From contig OX940869.1 in NCBI GenBank assembly GCA_954871525.1, forward strand, positions 14,563,001-14,627,000: a stretch of 64,000 nucleotides of DNA, written 5' to 3'. The position numbers were made by a program, and so were the translations under genes. The notes beneath the pieces were generated by a model, which ran no database searches, was not told the DNA's origin, and worked only from the letters and a program-made list of their open reading frames with translations. This DNA comes from Parietaria judaica (Eukaryota; Streptophyta; Magnoliopsida; Rosales; Urticaceae). Positions 44,297-54,847 of the stretch are shown in pieces. The first letter of the stretch is position 1. Every line of letters starts with the position of its first letter.

Positions 44297-46447
44297 TCAA
44301 GCTGGGTAGTATATGTTATACAAGCCAAGCTTGGAACTAAGTTCATCAAAAGAACTTCGAGGTAAAGCTTTGGTGAGGATGTCCGCAATTTGAAGCTTGG
44401 AAGGAATGTAGCTCAAGTCAATGATGCCACCATTGATCTTCTCCGAAATGAAATGTCTATCAATTTCAATGTGCTTCGTTCGGTCGTGGTGGACTGGATT
44501 CTTGACAATTCTGATTGCGGCTTGACTATCACAAAACATCTTGATAGCCCCTGGTTGATGCATCCTTAGCTCATTCAAGAGCCTCTGCATCCACATTCCC
44601 TCGCATATGCCTAAGGCAAGAGCACGGTACTCGGACTCTGCGCTACTACGGGAAACAACCGATTGCTTCTTGCTCCTCCAAGTAACGAGGTTACCCCATA
44701 CATATGAACAATAACCCGAGGTTGATCTTCGATCAGTGGCTTCTCCAGCCCAACTAGCGTCGGTGAAGATCTTGACCGCACGGTTCTCTGATTTCTTGAA
44801 CAATAAGCCATGACCGGGGGTAGACGTTAGATACCTCAAGATTCGGTTCACGGCTTCCATGTGGTCCTCGTTTGGGTTGTTCATGTGTTGACTTACAACA
44901 CTGACAGAGTAGGCGATGTCCGGACGTGTGTGTGAGAGATAGATGAGTTTACCGACAAGTCTCTGATATCTCCCTTTGTCGACAAGAGCGCTTTCGCCGG
45001 AATGAGAGAACTTCTTGTTCGGATCCATCGGAGTGTCAACCGGCTTGCAACCAAGTAGACCGGTTTCTTGAAGTAAGTCAAGTACATACTTCCTTTGGGA
45101 GATAGCAATGCCTTCGTCTGATCTTGCTACTTCCATGCCCAAGAAGTATCTCAAAGTTTCGAGATCTTTAATCTCGAATTTGGTTGCGAGTACTTGCTTT
45201 AGTTTTGCGATTTTCTCCGAGTCATCACCGGTCATGATGATGTCGTCAACGTACACAATGAGAATTGCAATCTTTCCATTGTTTTTCTGTTTAACGAAGA
45301 GAGTATGATCGGCTTGACATTGGAGGTATCCACTGGAAGTGACGGCCTTGGTGAATTTCTCAAACCAAGCACGAGGAGACTGTTTTAAGCCGTACAACGA
45401 CTTTCTCAGTTTGCAGACTAGGTGACGATTGAAGTCTTTTTCTAGTCCTGGAGGTATATTCATGTAGACTTCTTCTTGAAGGTCGCCATTGAGGAATGCG
45501 TTTTTGACATCAAGTTGAAATAGTGGCCACTCCATATTTACGGCAAGAGAAAGAAGTACTCGTACCATGTTTAGTTTAGCCACTGGAGCAAACGTCTCTT
45601 GAAAATCGATTCCTTCAGTTTGGGTGAAACCCTTTGCGACAAGTCTAGCTTTGAATCTCTCGATACTCCCATCGGTCTTGTACTTGACCGTGAAGACCCA
45701 TTTACACCCGACAGGGCGTTTCCCGCGTGGCAATTCAGTGAGACTCCATGTTCTGTTGCTATCCAATGCTCGAATTTCTTCTTCTACTGCATGTTTCCAA
45801 GCAGGAACCTGAAGAGCTTCATGAATAGAGCTAGGGACCTTGATGCTATCAAGGTTAGTGATAAAAACCCTATATTTCGGATGCAACTTGTTGTAGGCAA
45901 CATAACGTTCAATGGGATATTCGGTGTTCCCATGAACATGTTTCTTACGAATGCCTTTCCGGAGAGCAATAGGGAGATCCGAATCATCGACCACGGGTTG
46001 AAGAATTTCCGTACCTGATGGATTAGTCGAGGTAGAGGGTGCCGGATCCGGATCTTGGCCGATTTGACGATGTGAGGAGGTCTCTACATGTTCAGGAGAC
46101 CGAGATGAGCTAGGAGAAGAAGTGTTTGAGATATTTTCGACAACCGAAAGAGGAATAGGAGTCGAAGGGATATCAAGAATGTCGATTAGTTGGATTGAAG
46201 GTGATGGGTTTTCGGGTTGAGTGTCTTGATTGACTTCCCCGATTTCCCAATCAAGAATGTCAATTGGTTGGATTGAATGTGACGGGTTTTCGGGTTGAGT
46301 GTCTTGATTGACTTCCCAAATTTGAGATTCCCAAGAATTCTCCCCCTGAATGTCGGATTTGGGGAAGAAAGACTCACCTTCAAAGAAAGTGACATCCATT
46401 GAGTTATACATAGTGCGAGTAGAAGGGCAATAACATTTGTACCATTT
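44297..46447 (-). CDS. Copia reverse transcriptase and RNase H (pol C-terminal part)
   Basis: The region is open from just after a TAA at 46450-46448 to the stop at 44297, with the first ATG at 46411 (704 aa). RT shows WKHAVEEEIRALDSNRTW, KWVFTVKYKTDGSIERFKAR, FQLDVKNAFLNGDLQEEVYM and the catalytic ILIVYVDDIIMTG. RNase H shows FTDASWAGEATDRRSTSGY, SRSSAESEYRALALG and MFCDSQAAIRI, ending DILTKALPRSSF. All catalytic Asp/Glu motifs are present. Only the in-frame stop upstream separates it from integrase. The N-terminal 200 residues contain two copies of an NPSxSIQ-IDIL segment. Confidence 0.93.
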   Translation of the reverse strand, partial: KWYKCYCPSTRTMYNSMDVTFFEGESFFPKSDIQGENSWESQIWEVNQDTQPENPSHSIQPIDILDWEIGEVNQDTQPENPSPSIQLIDILDIPSTPIPLSVVENISNTSSPSSSRSPEHVETSSHRQIGQDPDPAPSTSTNPSGTEILQPVVDDSDLPIALRKGIRKKHVHGNTEYPIERYVAYNKLHPKYRVFITNLDSIKVPSSIHEALQVPAWKHAVEEEIRALDSNRTWSLTELPRGKRPVGCKWVFTVKYKTDGSIERFKARLVAKGFTQTEGIDFQETFAPVAKLNMVRVLLSLAVNMEWPLFQLDVKNAFLNGDLQEEVYMNIPPGLEKDFNRHLVCKLRKSLYGLKQSPRAWFEKFTKAVTSSGYLQCQADHTLFVKQKNNGKIAILIVYVDDIIMTGDDSEKIAKLKQVLATKFEIKDLETLRYFLGMEVARSDEGIAISQRKYVLDLLQETGLLGCKPVDTPMDPNKKFSHSGESALVDKGRYQRLVGKLIYLSHTRPDIAYSVSVVSQHMNNPNEDHMEAVNRILRYLTSTPGHGLLFKKSENRAVKIFTDASWAGEATDRRSTSGYCSYVWGNLVTWRSKKQSVVSRSSAESEYRALALGICEGMWMQRLLNELRMHQPGAIKMFCDSQAAIRIVKNPVHHDRTKHIEIDRHFISEKINGGIIDLSYIPSKLQIADILTKALPRSSFDELSSKLGLYNIYYPA

Positions 46448-47611
46448 TTAATGCGGAGAATATCCCAAGAATATGCACTTGACAGCTCGAGGATCGAACT
46501 TGGATCGATGCTGTTTGTGGACATGGACAAAGGCGGAACACCCGAAGACCTTTTTGGGTAGGTCTGAAGAGAAGGATATAAGATGTGGATGTATTTCGCT
46601 GAGGACTTGACGAGGAGGGAGAAAATTCAAGACATTACTCGGCATACGGTTGATGAGGTATGTCGCTGTGAGGATCGCATCACCCCAAAAATGTTTTGGG
46701 ACAGACTTTGCAAACTTTATGGATCGAGCGACTTCGAGAATATGTCTCTTTTTTCGCTCAGCAATACCATTTTGTTGCGGTGTATCCACACATGAGCTTA
46801 TGTGAACAATCCCTTTTTCTGTCAAGTATGGCGAGAGAGTTTGGTTGAAGTAATCCCGTGCATTGTCCGTATAGAGAACTTGCACACGGGTATTGAATTG
46901 TTGCTCAACCATGGAGTAGAAGTGTTTAAAAATTAGAGCAGCTTCGGTTTTGTCTTTCATGAGAAATGACCACGTCATTCGAGTGTGATCATCGATAAAT
47001 GTGATGAACCATCTAGCTCCACTAGTGTGACGTACCCTTGAGGGTCCCCATATGTCGCTATGAATCACAGAAAAAGATTTTGATGATTTATAGTCGACTC
47101 TGCGGAAGGAATGTCGGGTATGTTTTGCAAATTGACACGCTTGACAGTGATAATGAGAAGGCTTGATTTTGGTGAACAAATTTGGAAACGCTTTTTCAAG
47201 ATATGGGAAGCTGGGATGACCAAGGCGATAGTGCCATAACATAACTTGATCTTCGACAGATACATGATTGGAAAGAGTAATAGCACTTGGTGACACATGA
47301 CCTTTGTCGGAATCTTGAACTTGTGTTACCAGAGAAGTTGTATCTTTGAACATGTAGAGGCCATCGCGCATCTCACCTCGACCAATTTCCTTTCCGGAAC
47401 CCAACACCTGAAAATCACAAAACATGGCAAAGAAACGGACCATGCACTTATCATCATGAGTAAGTTTACTGACCGAAATAAGGTTGCACTGGATCTTTGG
47501 AACAAAGAGGACATATTGGAGAACAATGTCCTCTGATATTCGAACTGATCCCATTCCTACAACCGGTATAAACGTCCCGTCAGTGGTCCTTACGGTGTGA
47601 TCACCCGTAAT
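46448..47611 (-). pseudogene. Copia GAG-pre-integrase and integrase
   Basis: The frame is the same as gag and RT. The pre-integrase domain has WHYRLGHPSF and CQACQFAKHTRHSF, forming the HHCC zinc site. The catalytic core has VIHSDIWGPSRV, LYTDNARDYFN and DTPQQNGIAERKKRHI, giving the DDE triad. It ends at KCIFLGYSPH, followed by an in-frame TAA (46450-46448) where the family normally continues. A second in-frame TAA (47614-47612) separates it from the protease start. Both stops are single-base-type losses in an otherwise intact polyprotein. Confidence 0.9.
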
Positions 47612-48130
47612 TTACCTGAATGTGATAAAGTAGCTTCGATCTCCTGTCATGTGATCGGATGCACCTGAATCGATGATCCAGGTTTTCGGTTGCCGGATTT
47701 GAACAAGACGATCGGACGTCAAGCTCGTATGGGCATGAGTATTGGTAGTGTGATCGACACTCGGATTTGATAGACACTCAGACTCTTCTTGAGCAATGAC
47801 CTTTTTCTCGAGATCGTTGAGTTCACTACTGATACGCTTTAATAATTGACTGGATGTAGCTATATCCTGATGACTCATACCTGACATGTAGCTATCCGTG
47901 CAATTTGTTGGTTTGCCGTGCAATTTCCAACATTGGGGTCTCCAATGACCATGAGCTTTGCAATGATCACACCAAGGACGTCCTCGACGTTGTGTCGAAG
48001 AGAAGTGAGCTGGAGTAGAGGATTTGGCCCGAGAAGACATATTTTTAAACAAGCGCGAGTCGTAGAGGCAAGCCGAATAAAAATAAATTTTTTGGTTGTG
48101 GGCACACACTTCTTTCGTGCACGGACACAC
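47612..48130 (-). pseudogene. Copia gag C-terminus with zinc knuckle and protease start
   Basis: It contains the CCHC knuckle CDHCKAHGHWRPQCW and the aspartic protease start TWIIDSGASDHMTG. The upstream gag capsid part (UBN2-type) is absent: before the knuckle only about 50 residues can be read. The region between here and the PBS is unrelated Ser-rich sequence. The element could encode protease, integrase and RT but not a complete capsid. Confidence 0.85.
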
Positions 48131-48512
48131 AGAAAAAAATAAGGACTCTCTGTGTGTTGGAACACCAAAAGGGACGTTGGCACACGCAGAGAATTGACAA
48201 AAAATAACCTGCCTCCTTTCTTTTTCCTTTTTTTACGTGTAACCTGCCTCCTTTCTTTTTCCTTTTGCACGTGGGGCCCACCAGAAAAAAGAAATTTCCA
48301 ATTTACCCTCTTTTTGGACTATATGCTTGCAGAAATGCAGCTTGTTCGCCTGAGGGAGATTCAAAGGAGATGCAGCTTCAAGGAGATTCGAAGCTCGCTC
48401 GCCTGAAGGAGATCCGAGAGAGAGAGACCACAAGGATGGCTGTCGCACGAACTGGTGGTCGGAGATCGGAGAAGAGCTTCACGCGAAGGAACGGAGACCA
48501 GCGACTTGGTGG

Positions 48513-49298
48513 TCAGAGCTGGCTTGAATCTGATTTTGTAGGAGCGCTGAAGGTACTTGTCGCCGGAGAAGATGATTGGAGCAGGAGGTCACTTGGCTGC
48601 GTCGGAGATCCTGGGAACGAGCTGTTGGAGGCAACGATGAGAAAATCCCAATCTGTGCTCGTCGGAGAGCTTGCAGCGGAGAAGATTTCGCAGAGGCGAC
48701 AGGAGAGACGGACAGAGCTTCGCCGGAGAGAGCCGAGATGATTGGGCGCAGATCTGGGTGTCGTCGGACCTGGAGAAGATGAACTGAGAAACTCGCCTGA
48801 ATCTGATTTTGCAGGTCGGAGAGGCGCGGGATGAACTCGTCGCCGAAGATCGGAAGAGAAGCGACTGAGGATTTGAGTCACGACGTGAGGAGATGCTCGT
48901 GAGGTGGTCGACGGGTCGGAGCTCGTCGCCGGAGAAGAGCAAGATGCGTCGTGGAGGAAGCCCTGTCGAGAGGTAACGACAAACAGAGATGCTGCTCGTT
49001 GAAGGATTTGATTTTTCAGATCTAAGAGAGGTCGCCGGAGATGACGACTTGCGGAAGCGGAGATTGACGGCGGCTGAGATGGCGACTCAGATCTGAGATC
49101 GAGTTTGCCGGAGAAATGTCGGGAACACCGAGAAAGCTTATGAATACCGGAGGAACACCGGGTAAGCTTGTGAATACCGAAGGAACACTGGGAAGCACAC
49201 GTCACCAGAGAGATGGCCGGAGATGAACGTCCAACCGGAGAAGAGGCGGCGACGGTGGTTAGGGTTTTGACTTTTCCCCTTTGTGGCTCTGATACCAT
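48513..49298 (-). CDS. Ser/Pro-rich ORF between PBS and truncated gag of the copia element
   Basis: A 261-aa ORF whose ATG is formed across the LTR/PBS junction (LTR ...CA joined to TGGTATCAG, giving ATGG). It is Ser/Pro/Arg-rich with a small internal repeat (SGIHKLTRC, SGIHKLSRC) and no recognisable domain. It occupies the place of the missing gag N-terminus. Two readings are possible: captured host sequence, or a long leader that happens to be open. GC content is higher than in the surrounding sequence. Confidence 0.3.
   Translation of the reverse strand: MVSEPQRGKVKTLTTVAASSPVGRSSPAISLVTCASQCSFGIHKLTRCSSGIHKLSRCSRHFSGKLDLRSESPSQPPSISASASRHLRRPLLDLKNQILQRAASLFVVTSRQGFLHDASCSSPATSSDPSTTSRASPHVVTQILSRFSSDLRRRVHPAPLRPAKSDSGEFLSSSSPGPTTPRSAPNHLGSLRRSSVRLSCRLCEIFSAASSPTSTDWDFLIVASNSSFPGSPTQPSDLLLQSSSPATSTFSAPTKSDSSQL
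49286..49297 (-). other. Primer binding site of the copia element
   Basis: The minus strand TGGTATCAGAGC directly follows the LTR end CACATTTTCACA. It complements initiator tRNA-Met. Confidence 0.95.
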
Positions 49299-49451
49299 GT
49301 GAAAATGTGTTTGAGAAAAGTGATGTTCTCATTCATGAATTTGGGTATTTACATCCCTAATTACAAGAAAAAAAAAATTGTGGTAAAAATACTAAAATTA
49401 TAAACACTCACTAAGCTATACAATATTCACTAAGCTATACAATATTCAACG
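49298..49451 (-). mobile_element. 5' LTR of the copia element, about 154 bp
   Basis: It matches the LTR at 44156 with about ten differences and a 19-bp internal tandem duplication. The outer terminus is CGTTGAAT instead of TGTTGAAT. Confidence 0.88.
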
Positions 49452-50463
49452 TTAGAGTCTATCGAGGTGACCCTTTCGAACAAATTTGTAACGAAGGATT
49501 ATCAATATAATTTATCGGTTTCAAAAAAATATTATTTATCTAATTAGATGGCTATTTCTAGACAACACTCGTAATGGTGGGTCAAAACCCCTAATAACTC
49601 TTACTTCTTAAGGGTTAAAAGTGTCTTGGAAATTAACTTTATCACATGGCTTGTTATATAGTACCTTACATACAAAGCCAAATGTGGAATAAAATATAAA
49701 GCGAACCTAATAAAAACTGAATTACAAAATGATAGACCAAATATGGATAAATAGTATAAAAGTTGAAATTATTATCACGATGGAACGTTGTTTGGTTATC
49801 CATTTGAAAACACTTTTGTGTTTTCAAATACAAATAGTAAAAAAAAATATATATATTAAGTGTAGTGTTTGTTAAATTATTGTAGTGAGATTTGTAAAAT
49901 TTTATTTGAAAAATTATGTCGGTAGATGAAGACAATAAAAAAATTACTATTCAAATAAATATCATTTTCTTTCTTTTTTTTCCTCTCTCACTCAATTATA
50001 TTCGACATTTTTTCTCCCTTTTCAATTATATCTACACCCAACCCATTTAATCTACACCTAACATCTTTTTCTTATCCTTCTCCATTCTTCTCCCAAGCTC
50101 ATAGCTGAAAAAAAATAGTGGTGCTGTGCAGATTGCCGTGCAAGTAGAAGCTTCGCCTCCGCAACAGCTCCCTTGTCTTCTCGCAGCTCTCGGTTCCACC
50201 TCCGCAGCACCTCCGTCTCGTAGCTTCTCACGGTTCCTCCTCGACAGCAGATCCGCTCTACAGCTCACGATTCTTTTACCCTCTGCTACTCAGTCAAGGT
50301 ATGTTTCTTAGACATATAAATCAGACCTTAGAAATATATCGAGTTGCAGATCTTTGTGGATATATATATGTGTGTGTATTTATATATTTATATTTATTGG
50401 TGTAATTTGTATGTTTCCGAAATTTCATTCCCGTAGTGATTAGTGATTATAAATAAATTAAAC
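49452..50463. other. AT-rich flank and C/T-rich leader before the Myb/SANT pseudogene
   Basis: It is mostly AT-rich. A small foldback (GAAAACACTTTTGTGTTTTC near 49806) is preceded by GTTGTTTGGTTA, a phrase common at MITE ends. At 50110-50290 a GC-richer, pyrimidine-rich stretch resembles the 5' leader of the gene that follows. Confidence 0.45.
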
Positions 50464-51322
50464 CATGGACAAGGAAAACGTTGCCCATTGGCCCGATAGT
50501 GCCGAGTAATATGTCATCGATTTTTGTCTCAAAGAGGTGAAAAGGCGTGTGGGGCTGTCTCAGTTCAGGAAAAAAATTGGAGCAAAATTAAGTTGGCGAT
50601 GGTAGAAAAATTTAGTTCCGCATATAATGAAGATCGTCTTACGCAAAAGTGGCACCGACTTAAAAGTGCTACTAAGACCTTCAAATTCTGAAGTCACTGG
50701 GTTCGGATAGAATACAGACGCAAATACGGTGACCGCTGAGGAAGAAGTTTGGGATGCATATATTCAAGTATTAATGTTATTTTTTTTTGTCATATATTGT
50801 GACTCTTATTGAATTAGATAGGCTATGTTGTGTTTAACACCATCTTTTATACTTGCAGAAATATCTCGATGCAAAACAGTTTAAGAAAAGGGGTTCGACA
50901 AACTATGATAAACTTAGGGGGATTTTTGCTGGGAAGTCGGCTACCGGTGCAATGGCGATGGGCCGACTTGAGATTGTTACCGCAAGAAAAGCTTCGGCAA
51001 GTGCGCCAAATGTAAAGGAAATTGACGATTCATCCGATGAAATGTTAGAGGTCGGAAAAAAATGACCGAAAAATCCAGTGCGAAGAAGCCAAAGTCTCCG
51101 ATGAATAGTAAAGGCACATGGCAAGAAACCATGGAATCGCAAACTGAAAATGACTGTTACAAGATTGATCGGTTGATTTCATATTTGGAAGAGAAAGAAG
51201 CGCGAAAAATATCTACAAATTCAGATTCAATGTGTAGGGATGAAATTCTGTTGAAAGAATGCATGGACAAACTGTTGGGACTCGTGTCTCGGTCACTCAC
51301 AAAAATCAAAATTGTCAGTTAG
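50464..51322 (+). pseudogene. Myb/SANT-like domain protein, degenerate, two exons
   Basis: ATG at 50464 starts MDKENVAHWPDS. A TAA follows after 14 codons and a frameshift near 50580. Beyond these the readable sequence continues FCLKEVKRRVGLSQF, RLTQKWHRLKSATKTFKF and EEEVWDAYIQ-like text, the Myb/SANT-like fold. An intron (about 50769-50858, ending ATACTTGCAG) precedes exon 2, YLDAKQFKKRGSTNYDKL then AGKSATGAMAMG, typical of this family. A further frameshift in the A run at 51055 leads to a Ser/Lys tail (MTEKSSAKKPKSPMNSK). Such proteins occur as host genes and as the second ORF of PIF/Harbinger transposons; no Harbinger nuclease is nearby. Confidence 0.7.
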
Positions 51323-51792
51323 CGTATGCGCGTGGGGTAACCCTTTAAAAAATGTAACCATGATTAAAGTCACATACCAGTAATCTCTATTACCCCATCT
51401 GGGTTACGTAACCCAAAGTTAATTTTATTATGTCCATTGATCGTGGTAATTAATTCTCTAATGATTTTCCAATTCATAATTCCAGTGATTCAGATTTGGG
51501 CTTGAGCAACAGTAAATAATTTTCAATCAATAAATATAATGCGTACCTTATCTGACAATTCTGGTTGCGCACTCTGATCTCTGGTCTGAGCCGGCTTTCT
51601 CTGAGAATTATGCATCCATTGTCTGCAATTTTGTGGTGGAATATCTCCTAAAAATCTTTAGCTGTATTCTGGAATTAGACTACCAAGAGATGTGGGCTCC
51701 TTTTAGTAATCAAAGAACCCCAAAAGTATGACGGAGAAATTTTCTCTCTAATCAAATCCGAAAACCAGAGAGAGATAATTGGAGGTGGCGAA
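51323..51792. other. Non-coding stretch before an LTR fragment
   Basis: It has an imperfect inverted arrangement of GGGTAACC/GGTTAC near 51336-51415. A moderately GC stretch (TTCTGGTTGCGCACTCTGATC, 51561 on) could be internal sequence of the LTR element that follows. No gene was recognised. Confidence 0.4.
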
Positions 51793-52160
51793 TGTTGGAC
51801 ATATCTAATAAATATGTCCTATAATTCAGATGTTAATGCCACTTGTATAAGATTTCGTTATTTATTTTTAAAGAATAGTTGATTATAAATGACAATCTTG
51901 TTCAGTTATTTTAATCAATATAATGAATGTTTTTTTTTATCCTTAGTTGTTATGTGTTTGCAATTGTGCTATGTTATCACAGTAGGTATACGTGAGGAGG
52001 TTTAACATCACAATGTAACAAACTAAAATAAATATGTCAATGGTCTAGATTATTAGCGCGAACTTCTAATCGCGAAAGACTGTTGATAAAGTCAATCACA
52101 ATTAATGAGGTGATGTCTTACCGAATCATGGTGTTGGTCCGCACTGTTGAGTCTTATTAG
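51793..52160 (+). mobile_element. Fragment of a TGTTGGACAT-type LTR
   Basis: It begins TGTTGGACATATCTAATAAA, closely resembling the true 5' terminus (minus strand) of the solo LTR at 9031-11753 (TGTTGGACATGTGTCC). Similarity fades after a few hundred bases and no 3' end is present. Confidence 0.5.
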
Positions 52161-52374
52161 GTATGAAAAATCTACCAAACAAGTTTTCTGTTTTTTCAAT
52201 TTTTCAAATAAAAAACAAAACTATGTACCAAACAGTTATATGAAAACAACTGCAATAATTTATTACACTATGATGAAAGGTTTTTGAAAAATAAAAATGA
52301 GAAGTTTTTTATTTGATAACCTAATAGAGCCAATATTTAAAATATAAATGGCAATATATATATCCCCAAGTTAT

Positions 52375-52597
<223 letters not shown>

Positions 52598-52601
52598 CCG
52601 C

Positions 52602-53775
52602 CTAGCGTCGGCACCCCGCAGTTCCGAGCTCCTATGTTCGGGACTAACCAGCCCGGTTTTGGGCAGAATACGCCCTACAAGCAATCCCGCAACCACCCGA
52701 TAGGGGCTCGGATATCAAGCCCTCTCGGGTAAAGAATCCGAGCTACTTTACCCCTTACGGGCCGAGCAACTACCCTCGGCATACAGAGGTTGGACAGGCG
52801 GGCTCGTATCCTCGGCATACTCAAGCTGAGCCTTCGTCCCAGAACAGCTCCGAGCTGGATGGCCTCAAACGTACCATGAAGCAGATGGGAGAGAGACTCT
52901 CCAAAGTTGACCTCCGAGTACATAGTGCGGTATCTGCCGCTCCCGAAATCGAGCAGCTGGTCGAAGAGTTGACGAGAACCCCATTCTCGATGGCTATCAC
53001 GGACACGCGCTTGAGGCACGGCGGGCAGATTAACTTGCCCAAATACGATGGGACCACCGATCCAAAAGTGCACCTAAGAGCATTAATAATCGCTATAGGG
53101 CGGGAAAACCTGGATGCCCACGAGCAGGACGCCGGGCGATGCCAATATTTTGCTGAAAACCTCACAGGGGCAGCAATGGAATGGTTCTCCAAATTGGAAC
53201 CAAGATCGATCGAGAACTTCGAACAACTGACCATGGTTTTTCTCAAACATTTTTCCATGTTCATGGAAACTGAGACTACCGTGGCTGGCAAACCTGTACG
53301 CCCTGTAGCAAAGGGCAAATGAGCCTCTCAGGGACTTCATGACGAGGTTCAAAGCTAAAATGGTCCGGATTAACGGACTAGCAGACGAAACGGCCATAGC
53401 CACTCTAACCAGCGGACTATGGTACGACTCCAGATTCAAGACAGACATTCTGGTCAATCGGTACACCTCGATAGAGGACGTGATCCACCGTGCCTCTTAT
53501 TAGATCAAGCACGACGAGGAGCACGAGGCTCTAAAGAGAAAGTTCGGGTCATCCCTGAATGTACCAAGGCTCGGGGTGCACCCATCCCAGTCAAGGAATG
53601 GGAAGCCACCCCCCTTTAAGGGCCCCATGAACCACGTTCCTACAAGGGGATCCAATACCCAGCACAGGAATTTCCAACACGGAGTATCTCAACCCGGGGG
53701 AAGAGCACACCCCCAAAACTAGGTCTACAATCTAAACTCGGAAGCTGAGGAAGAAACCGAAGCTGACGAGTAAGG
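52602..53775 (+). pseudogene. Tat gag (capsid part)
   Basis: The N-terminal Pro/Gly/Tyr-rich part is frame-broken. The capsid core at 52876-53322 has QINLPKYDGTTDPKVHLRAL, RCQYFAENLTGAAMEWFSKL and NFEQLTMVFLKHF. A frameshift near 53318 is followed by EPLRDFMTRFKAKMVRINGL and IATLTSGLWYDSRFKTDIL. TAG at 53502 and 53721 and TAA at 53771 interrupt the rest. The gene is clearly dead. Confidence 0.88.
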
Positions 53776-53785
53776 AGAACTGTAC

Positions 53786-54694
53786 ATGAGCGCCGGTTAC
53801 ATGGCGTCCAACAACAGGGACCTCAGTGCCTGGTGCAAGTTCCACCAGAGGTATAGGCACCATACCAGAAATTGCATGGTCCTACGGGCCCGTCTCGCTG
53901 ACAAGTATCTGAAGGGTGAGCTCGGTGACCTACCGTTGGACTTCTTTAAATCGGAAGAGGAACGCGCCGAGCAGGCTCAGCAGCCGAATGCTGACCAGGG
54001 CAATGACGCGAAACCCGAGCACAAGAAGCCGACCAAAGGCAATAACCCTCCTCCCAACAAGCGAGGAAAATTCCTGATGTTGGAAGAACAAGCCGACCAA
54101 GATTCGGAAGATATGGAAGAACCGGTGACCGAAGAGGCCATCAAGAGAATCTACACCATTGTTAGAGGATTACAGTTCTTCGGGAACTCAATCAACTCCA
54201 TCAAAGCCCACCAAAGGAGATTGAAAGCCGGTCCCATGGTCCTCCCACGGAAAGAACACGACTACGAGATCTCTTTTAAAGACAGTGAGGCGTCGACCCT
54301 AGTCGGACCTCATGATGATGCTCTGGTCATCACCTTCCTAGTCTCCGGTTACACGACCAAAATAATTCTGGTCGATAATGGTAGCTCGATAGATGTAATC
54401 CTCTTGTCATGCTTGCGCAAGATGGGGGTGGATGAGACAGAAATCAATAGGGGGAATATCCCTCTGTCCGGTTTTAATGGAGAAACGGTCAACACTTTGG
54501 GGACAGTCAGGCTGTCCATTGTCGCCTGTGGAATAGGCAAGATAAAAAATTTCCTGGTATTGGACTGCCCCACGGCCTACAATATGATCCTCGGGAGACC
54601 TTGGATCCATCTGATGAAGGCCGTACCATCCACATACCACCAAACCATCCACTTCCCAAGGAAGATGGATCTATCGCAGAGGTCAAGGGCATAA
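53786..54694 (+). pseudogene. Tat nucleocapsid-like linker and aspartic protease
   Basis: A 302-codon open segment. WCKFHQRYRHHTRNC is the zinc-knuckle-like motif (C..H..C, first Cys pair reduced). A Lys/Glu/Pro-rich linker follows. The protease has TKIILVDNGSSIDVILLSCL with DNG at the catalytic loop, a form also seen in Tat elements, then YNMILGRPWIHLMKAVPSTY, the conserved flap/ILGR end. It stops at 54694 just as RT should begin. Confidence 0.85.
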
Positions 54695-54847
54695 AAAATA
54701 GGCCCGAATCTGCTACATGACTTCCTTTCGGATATCTAACACGCCTCCGACGCGGGCAAAAGTGCCAAAAGCCGACCAATAGAAATTAATGTCGGTAGAG
54801 GAAAAATAATCAGCTCAAGAAGGGGACGATGGTTACGAAGCCTTGAC

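Larger units (their letters stand above)
44156..49451 (-). mobile_element. Ty1/copia retrotransposon (Ale-like size and short LTRs)
   Basis: Short LTRs (134 and about 154 bp) enclose a minus-strand element in copia order: gag/zinc knuckle, protease, integrase, RT, RNase H. The PBS for tRNA-iMet directly abuts the 5' LTR (49286-49297). A PPT (GAGGGGGAG on minus, 44290-44298) abuts the 3' LTR. The overall size of 5.3 kb and tiny LTRs fit the Ale/Retrofit group; that call is an inference. No target duplication was found. The LTRs differ at several positions, so the insertion is not young. Confidence 0.93.

Noticed and set aside
48265..48741. 158-aa plus-strand ORF rich in Arg/Glu
   Set aside because: It is the complement of the Ser-rich leader of the copia element; codon pattern and context favour neither strand strongly and no domain is visible.
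44156..49451. Target-site duplication for the copia element
   Set aside because: Left flank gtatt and right flank ttaga (or gttag) do not match at any reasonable boundary.
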